A stretch of 23,454 bases of DNA from Nitrospirota bacterium (GTDB lineage: Bacteria > Nitrospirota > Thermodesulfovibrionia > Thermodesulfovibrionales > Magnetobacteriaceae), in the NCBI GenBank assembly GCA_015233265.1, contig JADFXZ010000003.1:7740-31193 (forward strand). Reading direction: 5' to 3'. The notes below the pieces were generated by a model. That model was given only the letters and a program-made list of their open reading frames with translations. It had not been told where the DNA came from and ran no database searches. The translations under genes were made by a program, and so were the position numbers. Shown piece after piece: positions 13,465-21,150 of the stretch. Numbering within the stretch: position 1 is the stretch's first letter; every line of letters begins with the position of its first letter.

Positions 13465-13618
13465 GACAACGACCTCCTTGTGTTTTTGATTGGTATTTAT
13501 AGCATAAACAAATGGGCTGTGTAAATTGTCTAATTATAAATCAGAAGGTGCTTCTTTATGATCGCCATATACATGTCAACAGACTTGGATAGGTCTTTAC
13601 GGGTAAGATCTTTCTTTA

Positions 13619-15661
13619 TCAGCCACCAGTATTGCCAAATGTGAACAGCTGCTGCGTCCCAATCCCCTTTAGATCTATCAACATATAGACGCCAAACGAA
13701 TCCGGCGTGCGCGCTACCCTGAGGTTTAGGCCCCAACATTGTTTTTTATAAAAGAAGTCGATGCTGTAATATTTCGCCTCGCCCGCCCTCGCGTCATACC
13801 ACGCGTTGGTTCTCAGGGCGTATTCCTTGCTTAATATAAAGTCAAATGTACCGGTTAAATACGTAATGTTGTTTGGGCCGTTATATCGTTCCCCAATGGA
13901 AAACAGCACACTGTCAGATAACTTTGCGCTGAACGCTGAATTTACTTTAGTCACTTGGCCGGTCTTAAAATCATAATACGCCTCAGCCTTGAAAGTAACA
14001 GGCTTTCTGAGCGATACCTGAAGTCTCATCGGCTGCAGTCTGTAACTGGTATCAAGGGCGTCATACGAGTTTGTCAGGTTAAGAAATAGAAATGTCCCGT
14101 TAGATGTCCTGAAATAATTCACAAGGTCAAGCTCCGTAGTGGCTGTCTTTCTGAATAGCTCCGTAGAGTCCAAAATCGGTGCAGGGTAGGTGTCATTGTC
14201 AGTGTAGATGTCATGTGATATATAGTTGAATCTCACCGACGGCTCAAATATATGAGTAAATGATGAGTAATCCTTGACTAGGGTGGCATCCAGTGAGGCG
14301 TTATATACACCGGCGAAGTTGTTTATCGTGTTGCGGTCATCGACGGTGTGAGAGAGTTTGTAAAAGGTCTCACGCGCCCCGGCTACCTGGGTTAACCTGA
14401 TGCCGTCCCCTATTGACCAGTAAACCTTGGGGTAAACATCAAGGCGCTCGCCCTTTATGCTTTGTTCGGATATGAAATTAGTCAGTGATGACCTCATAGA
14501 AAACGCGTCTATTGGCCTGATTTCCACAGGATGGACTGTAAAGCCAAGCTCAGGAACCCGCTCAGAGATGTAGCCATTTTTGTTTTGTAAATCCACCCAG
14601 TACTGTGAAAGCAGGTATGTTCTGGTTTGATCGGTAGAATATGCCGCTTCGCCCGAGGATTCGATGTAACGCGAGATACTCTTCTGCACCGATGGGCTGT
14701 AGAGCTGGTAATAGTCTTTTTCATTGAGATAATTTGCGCTCAATATGGTTGAAAATCCGCTGTCTGTAAACTGGGTGTGTGTCCCTACGATTTGAAAGTA
14801 GTTCTTATCGTCTACTCTGTCCCGAAGGTGATAGAGCCACCATCTGCCCTCAATGCCGCCCTTTTCGACGTATCTGTATTCGACACCCTGGCCTTCGCCC
14901 CTCTTTGAATAATATTCCGGCACTATAGTCATGTCCCTGTTTTCAGATATAGCCCAAAAAAATGGAACGCTGATATGAGTCCCTTTAAACGAGTTATAAC
15001 CTACTACAGGCATCAGGAAGCCCGTCTTTCGTTTGAGCGCCTGTGAGAATATTGGCGAATAAAGAAGCGGGACGTCATTGACGCGCATCGTGACATTTTT
15101 CGAGACCACCTCTTCGTTTAGTTGTATTGTAGTCTCATCGGCATAAAAGCACCACGCCGGCACAGGGGCGTCACATGTTGTGACCGAGCCTTTCTCTACA
15201 AAGTAGTTGTCTGCACTGAGTTTCTGTATGGTTTCACCTCTTACGTGGTAGTTGTCTTTTTTAAAGAGTAGCCGTGCGTGATTCATGACGCCGGTGTTGT
15301 TGTCCGTATAGAGTTCCGCCTCCTCGGCCATTGCCCTGACGTCGTTGTCTTCATATATTACGTTTCCTTTGAGTAAGGCTAGTGAGGTTTCTTCGTAGAA
15401 TTCCGCATAGTCAGCCGTAACAGTCGAGTTATCTTTCTTAGATGATATCTCTACGTTGCCGGTGAGATAGTAGATTTTCTTTACTCCGTCATAGTCGAGC
15501 TTATCGGCGTCTATGACAGTGTTGCCGCCTTTGCTCCAGTTCATGCCGTATTTACTGGCGTTGTCAGAGGAAACGGCTGTCTCTTCAGCGCTGAGCACAG
15601 ATGCTATTAATATGAACAGTATAATTATTGCCGCTGTCGCTTTCATAATTTGATGGGTCAT
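13619..15661 (-). CDS. lptD: LPS-assembly outer-membrane protein LptD (OstA/Imp)
   Basis: 680 residues. A signal peptide (MKATAAIIILFILIASVLSA, residues 6-25) is followed by a periplasmic OstA/LptA-like beta-jellyroll (about 40-165: VIDADKLDYDGVKKIYYLTG, VTADYAEFYEE, KGNVIYEDNDVRAMAEEAEL). The LptD beta-barrel follows (about 190-680), with the family segment TTCDAPVPAWCFYADETTIQ and KTGFLMPVVGYNSFKGTHIS. It inserts lipopolysaccharide into the outer leaflet with LptE, which shows the host has an LPS outer membrane. The visible Cys pair in the T-C-D-x-P-x-P-x-W-C segment may form a disulfide. The start at 15661 or the Met at 15646 are both possible; neither has a good ribosome site. It is divergent from the purine locus. 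Confidence 0.93.
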   Translation of the reverse strand: MTHQIMKATAAIIILFILIASVLSAEETAVSSDNASKYGMNWSKGGNTVIDADKLDYDGVKKIYYLTGNVEISSKKDNSTVTADYAEFYEETSLALLKGNVIYEDNDVRAMAEEAELYTDNNTGVMNHARLLFKKDNYHVRGETIQKLSADNYFVEKGSVTTCDAPVPAWCFYADETTIQLNEEVVSKNVTMRVNDVPLLYSPIFSQALKRKTGFLMPVVGYNSFKGTHISVPFFWAISENRDMTIVPEYYSKRGEGQGVEYRYVEKGGIEGRWWLYHLRDRVDDKNYFQIVGTHTQFTDSGFSTILSANYLNEKDYYQLYSPSVQKSISRYIESSGEAAYSTDQTRTYLLSQYWVDLQNKNGYISERVPELGFTVHPVEIRPIDAFSMRSSLTNFISEQSIKGERLDVYPKVYWSIGDGIRLTQVAGARETFYKLSHTVDDRNTINNFAGVYNASLDATLVKDYSSFTHIFEPSVRFNYISHDIYTDNDTYPAPILDSTELFRKTATTELDLVNYFRTSNGTFLFLNLTNSYDALDTSYRLQPMRLQVSLRKPVTFKAEAYYDFKTGQVTKVNSAFSAKLSDSVLFSIGERYNGPNNITYLTGTFDFILSKEYALRTNAWYDARAGEAKYYSIDFFYKKQCWGLNLRVARTPDSFGVYMLIDLKGIGTQQLFTFGNTGG

Positions 15662-15675
15662 ATTCTAACATATTC

Positions 15676-15705
15676 TTTACCTCAAATAATATAAGATGTT
15701 AAAAT
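15676..15705 (+). promoter_or_regulatory. Promoter of the split purH locus
   Basis: -35 TTTACC (15676-15681), 18-base spacer, -10 TAAAAT (15700-15705). The -10 covers an upstream in-frame ATG (15704), so transcription would start after it; this supports translation from the TTG at 15743. Confidence 0.45.
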
Positions 15706-15742
15706 GAATTTTCAAAAATTTTATTTCGAGGAGGTATGTGGA

Positions 15743-16342
15743 TTGAGCAAGATAGAAAATGCTCTTCTGAGCGTATCCGACAAATCGGGCTTAGTAGAGT
15801 TCGCTAAAAAACTTCATGATATGGGCGTAAAGATGTTTTCAACCGGAGGGACGGCCAAATCGCTCAGAGAGGCAGGTGTCTTAGTAACTGAAATTTCCGA
15901 GTATACAGGGTTTCCCGAAATGCTCGATGGCAGGGTCAAGACCCTCCATCCAAAGGTGCACGGCGGCATACTTGCCCGCAGAGACAATCCCGCCGATATG
16001 ACCACCATCGCAGCCCACGGCATTAAGACCATCGACCTTGTCGTGGTTAATCTCTATCCATTTGAGAAGACCGTTGCAAAGCAGGGTGTTACTTTTGACG
16101 AGGCTATCGAAAATATCGACATAGGCGGCCCTACTATGCTGCGTGCCGCGGCTAAAAACTTTAGGGATGTGGCGCCGGTCATTGACCCTTCGGATTATGA
16201 TAGAGTTATTAATGAGATGCGCTCATCTGGCGGCGGGTTGAGTTATGCATTCCGCCTCAGCCTTGCCTTAAAGGTATTTACGGTGATTTCGGGGTATGAC
16301 GCGGCGATATCGAGTTATTTGAAGACGGCGAAAAACGGATGA
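15743..16342 (+). CDS. purH: IMP cyclohydrolase (stand-alone N-terminal half of PurH)
   Basis: Closes the ring of FAICAR to IMP, the last step of de novo purine synthesis. The 200 residues correspond to the MGS-like PurH N-terminal domain and end at the usual domain border. Motifs: ENALLSVSDKSGLVEFAKKL, FSTGGTAKSLREAGV, YTGFPEMLDGRVKTLHPKVH, GGILARRD, DLVVVNLYPFE, ENIDIGGPTMLRAAAKN. I choose the TTG start at 15743 because GAGGAGG (15728-15734) is spaced for it and homologous proteins begin about here; the ATG at 15704 sits under the predicted -10. The TGA overlaps the next ATG by 4 bases. A normal bifunctional PurH has about 510-530 residues; the AICAR transformylase half is a separate gene at 17209. 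Confidence 0.9.
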   Translation: MSKIENALLSVSDKSGLVEFAKKLHDMGVKMFSTGGTAKSLREAGVLVTEISEYTGFPEMLDGRVKTLHPKVHGGILARRDNPADMTTIAAHGIKTIDLVVVNLYPFEKTVAKQGVTFDEAIENIDIGGPTMLRAAAKNFRDVAPVIDPSDYDRVINEMRSSGGGLSYAFRLSLALKVFTVISGYDAAISSYLKTAKNG

Positions 16343-17202
16343 GAGTTACTCTAGAGTGTTTCCCGTGTTTCTTACGTCAGACCGTTACCGCGCTTTCTCA
16401 GCTCGATTTGGACGAAAGTATGCGCTATAAAATTGTTTCGGAGGTGCTTGGCATTCTAAAAGACGTGGATGTCGAAAAGACTCCCGCTCATGCCACGACG
16501 TATTTGTATCGCTCGATAAAGCAGGTGACTGCCCTTGACCCGTATGCCGTGTTAAAGCGCAAGTACAATGAGTTTGCGCTCAATCTATATGATGGACTAA
16601 AGGAAAAGGTATTAAAAGCTAAGGAGCCGCTGCGGAGCGCGGCAAGGATTGCAATTGCCGGAAACATCATCGACTTCGGTATCTATGAATCCTTCGACGT
16701 CGAAAAGACAATCGACCGTGCCCTCGAAGACAAAATAGCGCTCGATGATTTCGATTTCTTTAAGGAACAGCTTCAACGACATGACGAGATATTATATTTG
16801 TTTGATAATGCCGGTGAGATAGTCTTTGACCGGTTGTTGATTGAGCTGCTTGCGGGGATGGGTAAGCGTGTTACGGGGGTTGTCAAAGGCGGTGCAGTAA
16901 TAAACGATGCCACGATGGAGGATGCCATTTCAGTTGGCGTAAACAAATATTGCAGGGTGATAGACAATGGAACGGATGCCGTCGGTACTGATATAGAGTT
17001 TTGCAGCCCCTCGTTTGTCAGGGAATACGACAGGCATCATTTTGTGATAAGCAAAGGTCAGGGGAATTTCGAGACACTTGAGGGCCAAAAAGACAAGAAT
17101 ATCTTTTTCCTGTTTCAGGCAAAGTGCGACGTCGTAGCCTCTCATCTGAATCTGACTAAAGGCTCTATGCTCTTAAAGGGCCAACTTAAACCACAGGAGT
17201 GA
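16339..17202 (+). CDS. DUF89/ARMT1-like metal-dependent phosphatase family protein
   Basis: 287 residues of the DUF89 family, which includes 'damage-control' phosphatases that remove faulty or over-accumulated phosphometabolites. It has the prokaryotic stand-alone N-terminus with a Cys-x-x-Cys (ECFPCF, Cys7 and Cys10), the metal-site Asp-Asn in LFDNAGEIVFD (D156-N157), GGAVINDATMEDA (N189-D190), ISKGQGNFETL (238-248) and FLFQAKCDVVA (Lys262). All core residues appear present. The ATG overlaps the IMP cyclohydrolase stop by 4 bases, and the transformylase starts 6 bases after this gene ends, so the three are one translation-coupled unit. That placement suggests a substrate in purine or ribose-phosphate metabolism; the substrate is not determinable from sequence. 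Confidence 0.88.
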   Translation: MRVTLECFPCFLRQTVTALSQLDLDESMRYKIVSEVLGILKDVDVEKTPAHATTYLYRSIKQVTALDPYAVLKRKYNEFALNLYDGLKEKVLKAKEPLRSAARIAIAGNIIDFGIYESFDVEKTIDRALEDKIALDDFDFFKEQLQRHDEILYLFDNAGEIVFDRLLIELLAGMGKRVTGVVKGGAVINDATMEDAISVGVNKYCRVIDNGTDAVGTDIEFCSPSFVREYDRHHFVISKGQGNFETLEGQKDKNIFFLFQAKCDVVASHLNLTKGSMLLKGQLKPQE

Positions 17203-17208
17203 TAAGAA

Positions 17209-18501
17209 ATGGCAGAACTTAAAAAGATGTATAAGACAATCCTTGACGACCACTTTCCCGATGATTTAACTATCACACTTGGCGATATGAAACTGGTTTA
17301 CAGGAAAAGGACGTGGAAGATACCGGATGAAAAGACAGGGCAATTAATAGAAAAGGGACTGCGCTACGGCGAAAACCCAGACCAGGAGGCCGCTGTCTAT
17401 GAACTGGTAAACGGGAATCTCACCATCGCCGGTTGTGAATATATAAAGCCGGGGAAAGGTTTAGTCAGTGCAATTAACGAAGATGATATGGTTCAGGCTG
17501 GCAAACATCCGGGCAAGATTAATCTCACTGATCTTGATAATGCGCTCAATATCCTAAAGTATCTGACAAAGAGGCCGGCTGCCGTTATCTTAAAGCACAA
17601 TAATCCCTGCGGCGCCGCCTATGGCAACTCCATCGAAGAGGCATACTTAAAAGCCGATATGGCTGACAGGATTGCTGCCTTTGGCGGCTGCCTTGCATTG
17701 AATAAGCCAGTCGATAAGGCAACTGCTGAGGCCATTGCCGCCAATTACCTTGAGGTTGTCGCAGCCCCTGAGTATGAGGCCGGGGCACTGTCTGTTTTGA
17801 CGAAGAAGAAGAATCTCAGGATAATACGCCTCAGGCAGATGGATAATCTTGCTGGGTATATGGATATGAAATATCTTGATTTTAAGTCTCTTATGGACGG
17901 AGGATTGGTAATCCAGCAGTCTCAGACAAACAAGATAAGGACAAAGGGGGATTTTCAGCTTGCAAAGGCCACATTTAAGGGCGTCGAGTATACAATAGAA
18001 AGGGTCCCTTCAGATGCTGAATACGAGGATATGCTCTTTGGCTGGAATATCGAACAGGGAATTTCTTCAAACTCCGTGATTTACGTAAAGGATGGAGTTA
18101 CCGTAGGCATAGGCACAGGTGAACAGGACAGGGTAGGGGTGGCCGAGATAGCCGTCTTTAAGGCCTATACAAAGTATGCCGACGCACTGTGCTTCAAGCG
18201 CCACGGCATCGCCCTCAAGGTCTTTGAACAGGAAGTGAAAGAGGGAAAACGAACCAGAGATGCCCTCGATGAGATCGCCGCAGAAACAAAAAAGGCACGA
18301 GGCGGACTGATTGGCTCTGCAATGATCTCAGACGCCTTTTTCCCGTTCAGAGACGGTGTTGACGTAGGGATAGAGGAAGGCGTCTCAGCCATAGTTCACG
18401 CCGGAGGCTCAGAGCGCGATTTCGAATCAATAACCGCCTGTAACGAGGCTGACCCTAAAGTAACGATGGTATTCACTGGGCAAAGAGTTTTTAAACACTG
18501 A
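17209..18501 (+). CDS. purH: AICAR transformylase (stand-alone C-terminal half of PurH)
   Basis: Transfers a formyl group from 10-formyl-THF to AICAR, making FAICAR for the cyclohydrolase encoded two genes upstream. 430 residues. A short leader (1-48, no counterpart in standard PurH that I can identify) is followed by GLRYGENPDQEAAVYE, LVSAINEDDMVQAGKHPGKI, VILKHNNPCGAAYG with the catalytic Lys129-His130 pair, GGCLALNKPVDKATAEAIA, SNSVIYVKDGVTVGIGTGEQ and DAFFPFRDGVD. These are the expected AICARFT signatures in order. A CAGGAGTGA ribosome site precedes the ATG. A palindrome-rich 64-base repeat follows the stop by 14 bases and may end the transcript. Confidence 0.93.
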   Translation: MAELKKMYKTILDDHFPDDLTITLGDMKLVYRKRTWKIPDEKTGQLIEKGLRYGENPDQEAAVYELVNGNLTIAGCEYIKPGKGLVSAINEDDMVQAGKHPGKINLTDLDNALNILKYLTKRPAAVILKHNNPCGAAYGNSIEEAYLKADMADRIAAFGGCLALNKPVDKATAEAIAANYLEVVAAPEYEAGALSVLTKKKNLRIIRLRQMDNLAGYMDMKYLDFKSLMDGGLVIQQSQTNKIRTKGDFQLAKATFKGVEYTIERVPSDAEYEDMLFGWNIEQGISSNSVIYVKDGVTVGIGTGEQDRVGVAEIAVFKAYTKYADALCFKRHGIALKVFEQEVKEGKRTRDALDEIAAETKKARGGLIGSAMISDAFFPFRDGVDVGIEEGVSAIVHAGGSERDFESITACNEADPKVTMVFTGQRVFKH

Positions 18502-18515
18502 TAAAATAAAAGGCA

Positions 18516-18579
18516 TGAGGGCGCTGCCCTCAAACTCCCGCGAGGGGGCGCGCCCCCTCGACCCTTTCTCCGCTTCGCT
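18516..18579. repeat. 64-base palindromic direct repeat, copy A
   Basis: Identical over all 64 bases to 21061-21124. It contains TGAGGGC-GCT-GCCCTCA (18516-18532) and the perfect palindrome CGAGGGGGCGCGCCCCCTCG (18541-18560). Its right end overlaps the restriction endonuclease stop codon (18578-18580). Read on the minus strand the stems could act as a terminator for the R-M operon. Confidence 0.9.
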
Positions 18580-19351
18580 ATTGTCCATGCTTTGTAAAAT
18601 AGTTGTCGATTTCATCTCTCAGTTCAATCCCGATGTTTTGAAATGATTCGAGTAATTTTTCATACGTACCAGTACCCCCAAGAAAATCCCAGAACTCATC
18701 AGCAACTTTCAGCTCGTGATCCAAGTCTAACATCCCACGCATTGTCCAGCGACTATAGGGCTGAGGTTCATATGGATTATACGGGATTGCAATTAGGGTT
18801 TGAACATTTACAGTTGGATTTATCGCAAGTGTAGCGGCTGCCCATTCTAATAATGTTCGCTTGAAGCCTTTAAACTCACCAGAGTTCGGTTTAGCCGTCT
18901 TGAGGTCAATGAAGTAAAGTGTTCCATCATGAGCCACAAGTTTAATATCGGCTTTTGTCAGCCTGATTGTTTTCATTTCTCCTTCATTGCAAACCGCCCT
19001 GATAGCCTCTATCTCATCTGGTTTGTTTGGAGATATAGCAGCTGTCGATAATCCATCGATTATTTCTTGAATAACCCTGTGTGCATCTTTTGAAATTTGA
19101 GTTCCCACGGTTCGCTGGGATTCTGCATTTGCGAACTTTGACGTGGCTAACGCCAATGCAACTGGTTCAAATATACTTGTGCCAAAATTTGTGTTTAAAG
19201 AATGGATGAAGGAATATAAGGCCAGCCTGTCTTTACCGAGCAGCCTTGTATGAAATGGCATAGATGCTGGTTCAGGTTTATAGTTTTGGAATTTACGCCT
19301 TAGTGCGTTACGTAAAATCTGCTCAACATTGTTAATTTGTGAAAGCGTCAC
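18578..19351 (-). CDS. Type II restriction endonuclease, TdeIII-like PD-(D/E)xK
   Basis: 257 residues. The core TKADIKLVAHDGTLYFIDLK TAKPN gives Asp135 and Asp149-x-Lys151, a PD-(D/E)xK catalytic site, followed by the family-typical FKRTLLEWAAATLAINP. The 'Y-F-x-D/E-x-K-T-x-K-P-N' block is what I associate with the TdeIII/MjaII endonuclease family, whose prototypes cut GGNCC; that specificity is family knowledge and not proven here. It starts at a GTG whose G is the last base of the methyltransferase stop (1-base overlap), with GAGGAGG just upstream inside the methyltransferase end, so synthesis is coupled. The stop falls in repeat copy A. The R-M pair looks AT-richer than the genes around it, consistent with acquisition. 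Confidence 0.75.
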   Translation of the reverse strand: MTLSQINNVEQILRNALRRKFQNYKPEPASMPFHTRLLGKDRLALYSFIHSLNTNFGTSIFEPVALALATSKFANAESQRTVGTQISKDAHRVIQEIIDGLSTAAISPNKPDEIEAIRAVCNEGEMKTIRLTKADIKLVAHDGTLYFIDLKTAKPNSGEFKGFKRTLLEWAAATLAINPTVNVQTLIAIPYNPYEPQPYSRWTMRGMLDLDHELKVADEFWDFLGGTGTYEKLLESFQNIGIELRDEIDNYFTKHGQ

Positions 19352-20979
19352 TACCTCCTCTTCAGATGGAAAATAGTCTCAGAATATGCCCCCTTGTCCT
19401 TTTCTGTGCGGTTTAATACGGGGCGTTTATATTGGTTAACTATTTGCATTCCAGATTTTTCAGCAATAACTGGATATACGCTGTATTTATCGTTTGCTAC
19501 AAGAAAGCAATCGTAATCTTCAACAAGAATTCTCTTACAATTGTTTAGTACGTCCGAGATACCAAGTATATAACTATCCTTGGCCTCCCTGCTTTGACCT
19601 TTATAAAGCGGGCCTATTTCTAAGTTATCGCGTCTTTTAAATCCAAACAACTCATAGGCGTAAGCGTGCTGTTCGTGGTAGTTGATTAGGCCAATATATG
19701 GCGGACTGGAGAAAATACCTTTGATTTTTTGCCTGTCGGCTAAATCGGCAAAGATGGGATTAATTGGGCGAAGATCTTCTAAAATATCTATATCTCTACC
19801 GTCTCCAGTGAGGCAGACTTGAAAAGTCTGTGTCCTTAGTTTGTTAAACTGTGAAAGACGCTTAATGGTGTCTTTTGTATATGATTCCCACCATTTCAGG
19901 ATTGAGAATATTGGTTTGCACATCTTCCCGTGTTTGGCACAGTAATATGTTGACGTTATTGGTTCGTATAAAGTGGCAAGGTCTGCGTGAGTCGTTGCCC
20001 TGCAGGAGCGGATTGTCCTGCTCAATATAACGCTTATAATATTTCTGGTATCGCCGTTTTGTATTTTTCTGATTTCATTCAATACAAAATTGATTTCGTC
20101 CCTTATATGCTGTGTATACCACTTATCGAGGAATGTAATTGTAGTGGCAGCGCTGTCTTGTCTTAACTTTATGTTATAGCTCTCTACAAGTTTATTAAAT
20201 ATTGGCAAAAACTCTTGTGTTTTTTCAGCGCCATATTGTGCTTCATCGATTTCTCCACGCTTCAGCCGATATTTGTAGTCTGGAACAGGAAAATATTTAT
20301 TGTTAAATAGATAAAGTGATTGTAAGAGTTTCTCTTCAAATTCGATAGTGCGTGAGTTTGCAAGGAATTCTTTGAGTGATTTTGTAATTCTGTTTATTTC
20401 TATTTGAAGGTCAGACATATCGTATTTTGTCACCTTGACGTTGCCGATTAAGGCATTGAAGGCGGAAATATCTATCCCTATGGCGTGCATCCCCAATTCA
20501 CAAGACTGCACCATAGTTGTCCCACTACCGCAGAATGGGTCTAAAATGATGTCGCCCGGCTTGAAACATGCCTCTTTTTTGAAGCGGTCAGTGTGGCTGT
20601 CAAGAAAATACTCTACAAGCTGTGGTATAAATTTACCCTTGTACGGATGCAGGCGGTGAACATGCTTTGTTGTTTCAGCCTCCTTATATTGGTCAAATGA
20701 TAAGGCCCAGTTAAGGTCATCGCCAAGTTTATTTTTCCACGAAAGTTCCCTGGCGCCGTTGTATGATTTATAGTAGCACGTTAATTCTTGCATCGATACC
20801 TGTGTTGAGCCGTTTCCTCCAAGTTTTTTTATCAGTCCGTATTGGATGAGGTAAGATATATTTGAGGTCGTCACGGTTTTACCCAAATGTCTTGTTGCCC
20901 ACTGGCTGGCCTCTTTAATGGTCAGCAACTCATCACTGTCCGCCGTATCTGGTTTCATTTTATTGAGCGATTTCAACAT
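19351..20979 (-). CDS. DNA methyltransferase (N4-C/N6-A amino type) of the R-M pair
   Basis: 542 residues. The N-terminal helix-turn-helix-like region (about 18-70: TIKEASQWATRHLG, SNISYLIQYGLI) resembles MerR-type DNA-reading domains. The SAM-binding motif DPFCGSGTTMVQ is at 147-158, with the catalytic SSPPY at 424-428; motif I thus precedes motif IV, with a long insert between holding a Cys/His segment (YYCAKHGKMC). Amino-group methylation is implied by SPPY. It would protect the target of the downstream endonuclease. The start could be Met1 or Met8 (MKPDTADSDE); I see no strong ribosome site for either. The N-terminal HTH may allow it to autoregulate the operon, a common C-protein-free solution, but this is inference. 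Confidence 0.88.
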   Translation of the reverse strand: MLKSLNKMKPDTADSDELLTIKEASQWATRHLGKTVTTSNISYLIQYGLIKKLGGNGSTQVSMQELTCYYKSYNGARELSWKNKLGDDLNWALSFDQYKEAETTKHVHRLHPYKGKFIPQLVEYFLDSHTDRFKKEACFKPGDIILDPFCGSGTTMVQSCELGMHAIGIDISAFNALIGNVKVTKYDMSDLQIEINRITKSLKEFLANSRTIEFEEKLLQSLYLFNNKYFPVPDYKYRLKRGEIDEAQYGAEKTQEFLPIFNKLVESYNIKLRQDSAATTITFLDKWYTQHIRDEINFVLNEIRKIQNGDTRNIISVILSRTIRSCRATTHADLATLYEPITSTYYCAKHGKMCKPIFSILKWWESYTKDTIKRLSQFNKLRTQTFQVCLTGDGRDIDILEDLRPINPIFADLADRQKIKGIFSSPPYIGLINYHEQHAYAYELFGFKRRDNLEIGPLYKGQSREAKDSYILGISDVLNNCKRILVEDYDCFLVANDKYSVYPVIAEKSGMQIVNQYKRPVLNRTEKDKGAYSETIFHLKRR

Positions 20980-21060
20980 ATATAAGTGTATCTATTTGAC
21001 CAAGTGTAGCATATGAGCAGCGTTTGAGTAAAGGAAAGCAATAACACGGCTTAATGACAT

Positions 21061-21124
21061 TGAGGGCGCTGCCCTCAAACTCCCGCGAGGGGGCGCGCCC
21101 CCTCGACCCTTTCTCCGCTTCGCT
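21061..21124. repeat. 64-base palindromic direct repeat, copy B
   Basis: Identical and same orientation as copy A, 2,545 bases away. It lies 27 bases downstream of the MCP stop (minus strand) and about 80 bases upstream of the methyltransferase start. Palindromes at 21061-21077 and 21086-21105. It may double as a terminator for the MCP gene. Confidence 0.9.
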
Positions 21125-21150
21125 TTTTGTCGACGTGACACAAGAGAATC

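Noticed and set aside
13530..13739. 69-codon frame past the 3' end of lptD
   Set aside because: Overlaps the lptD coding end in another frame and lacks a ribosome site; the 154-base gap to the dsrE-like gene shows no other coding sign.
18516..21124. The 64-base repeats as phage or integron attachment sites (att or attC)
   Set aside because: No integrase, no core-site signature, and such palindromic repeats occur downstream of genes in many genomes; kept as repeats only.
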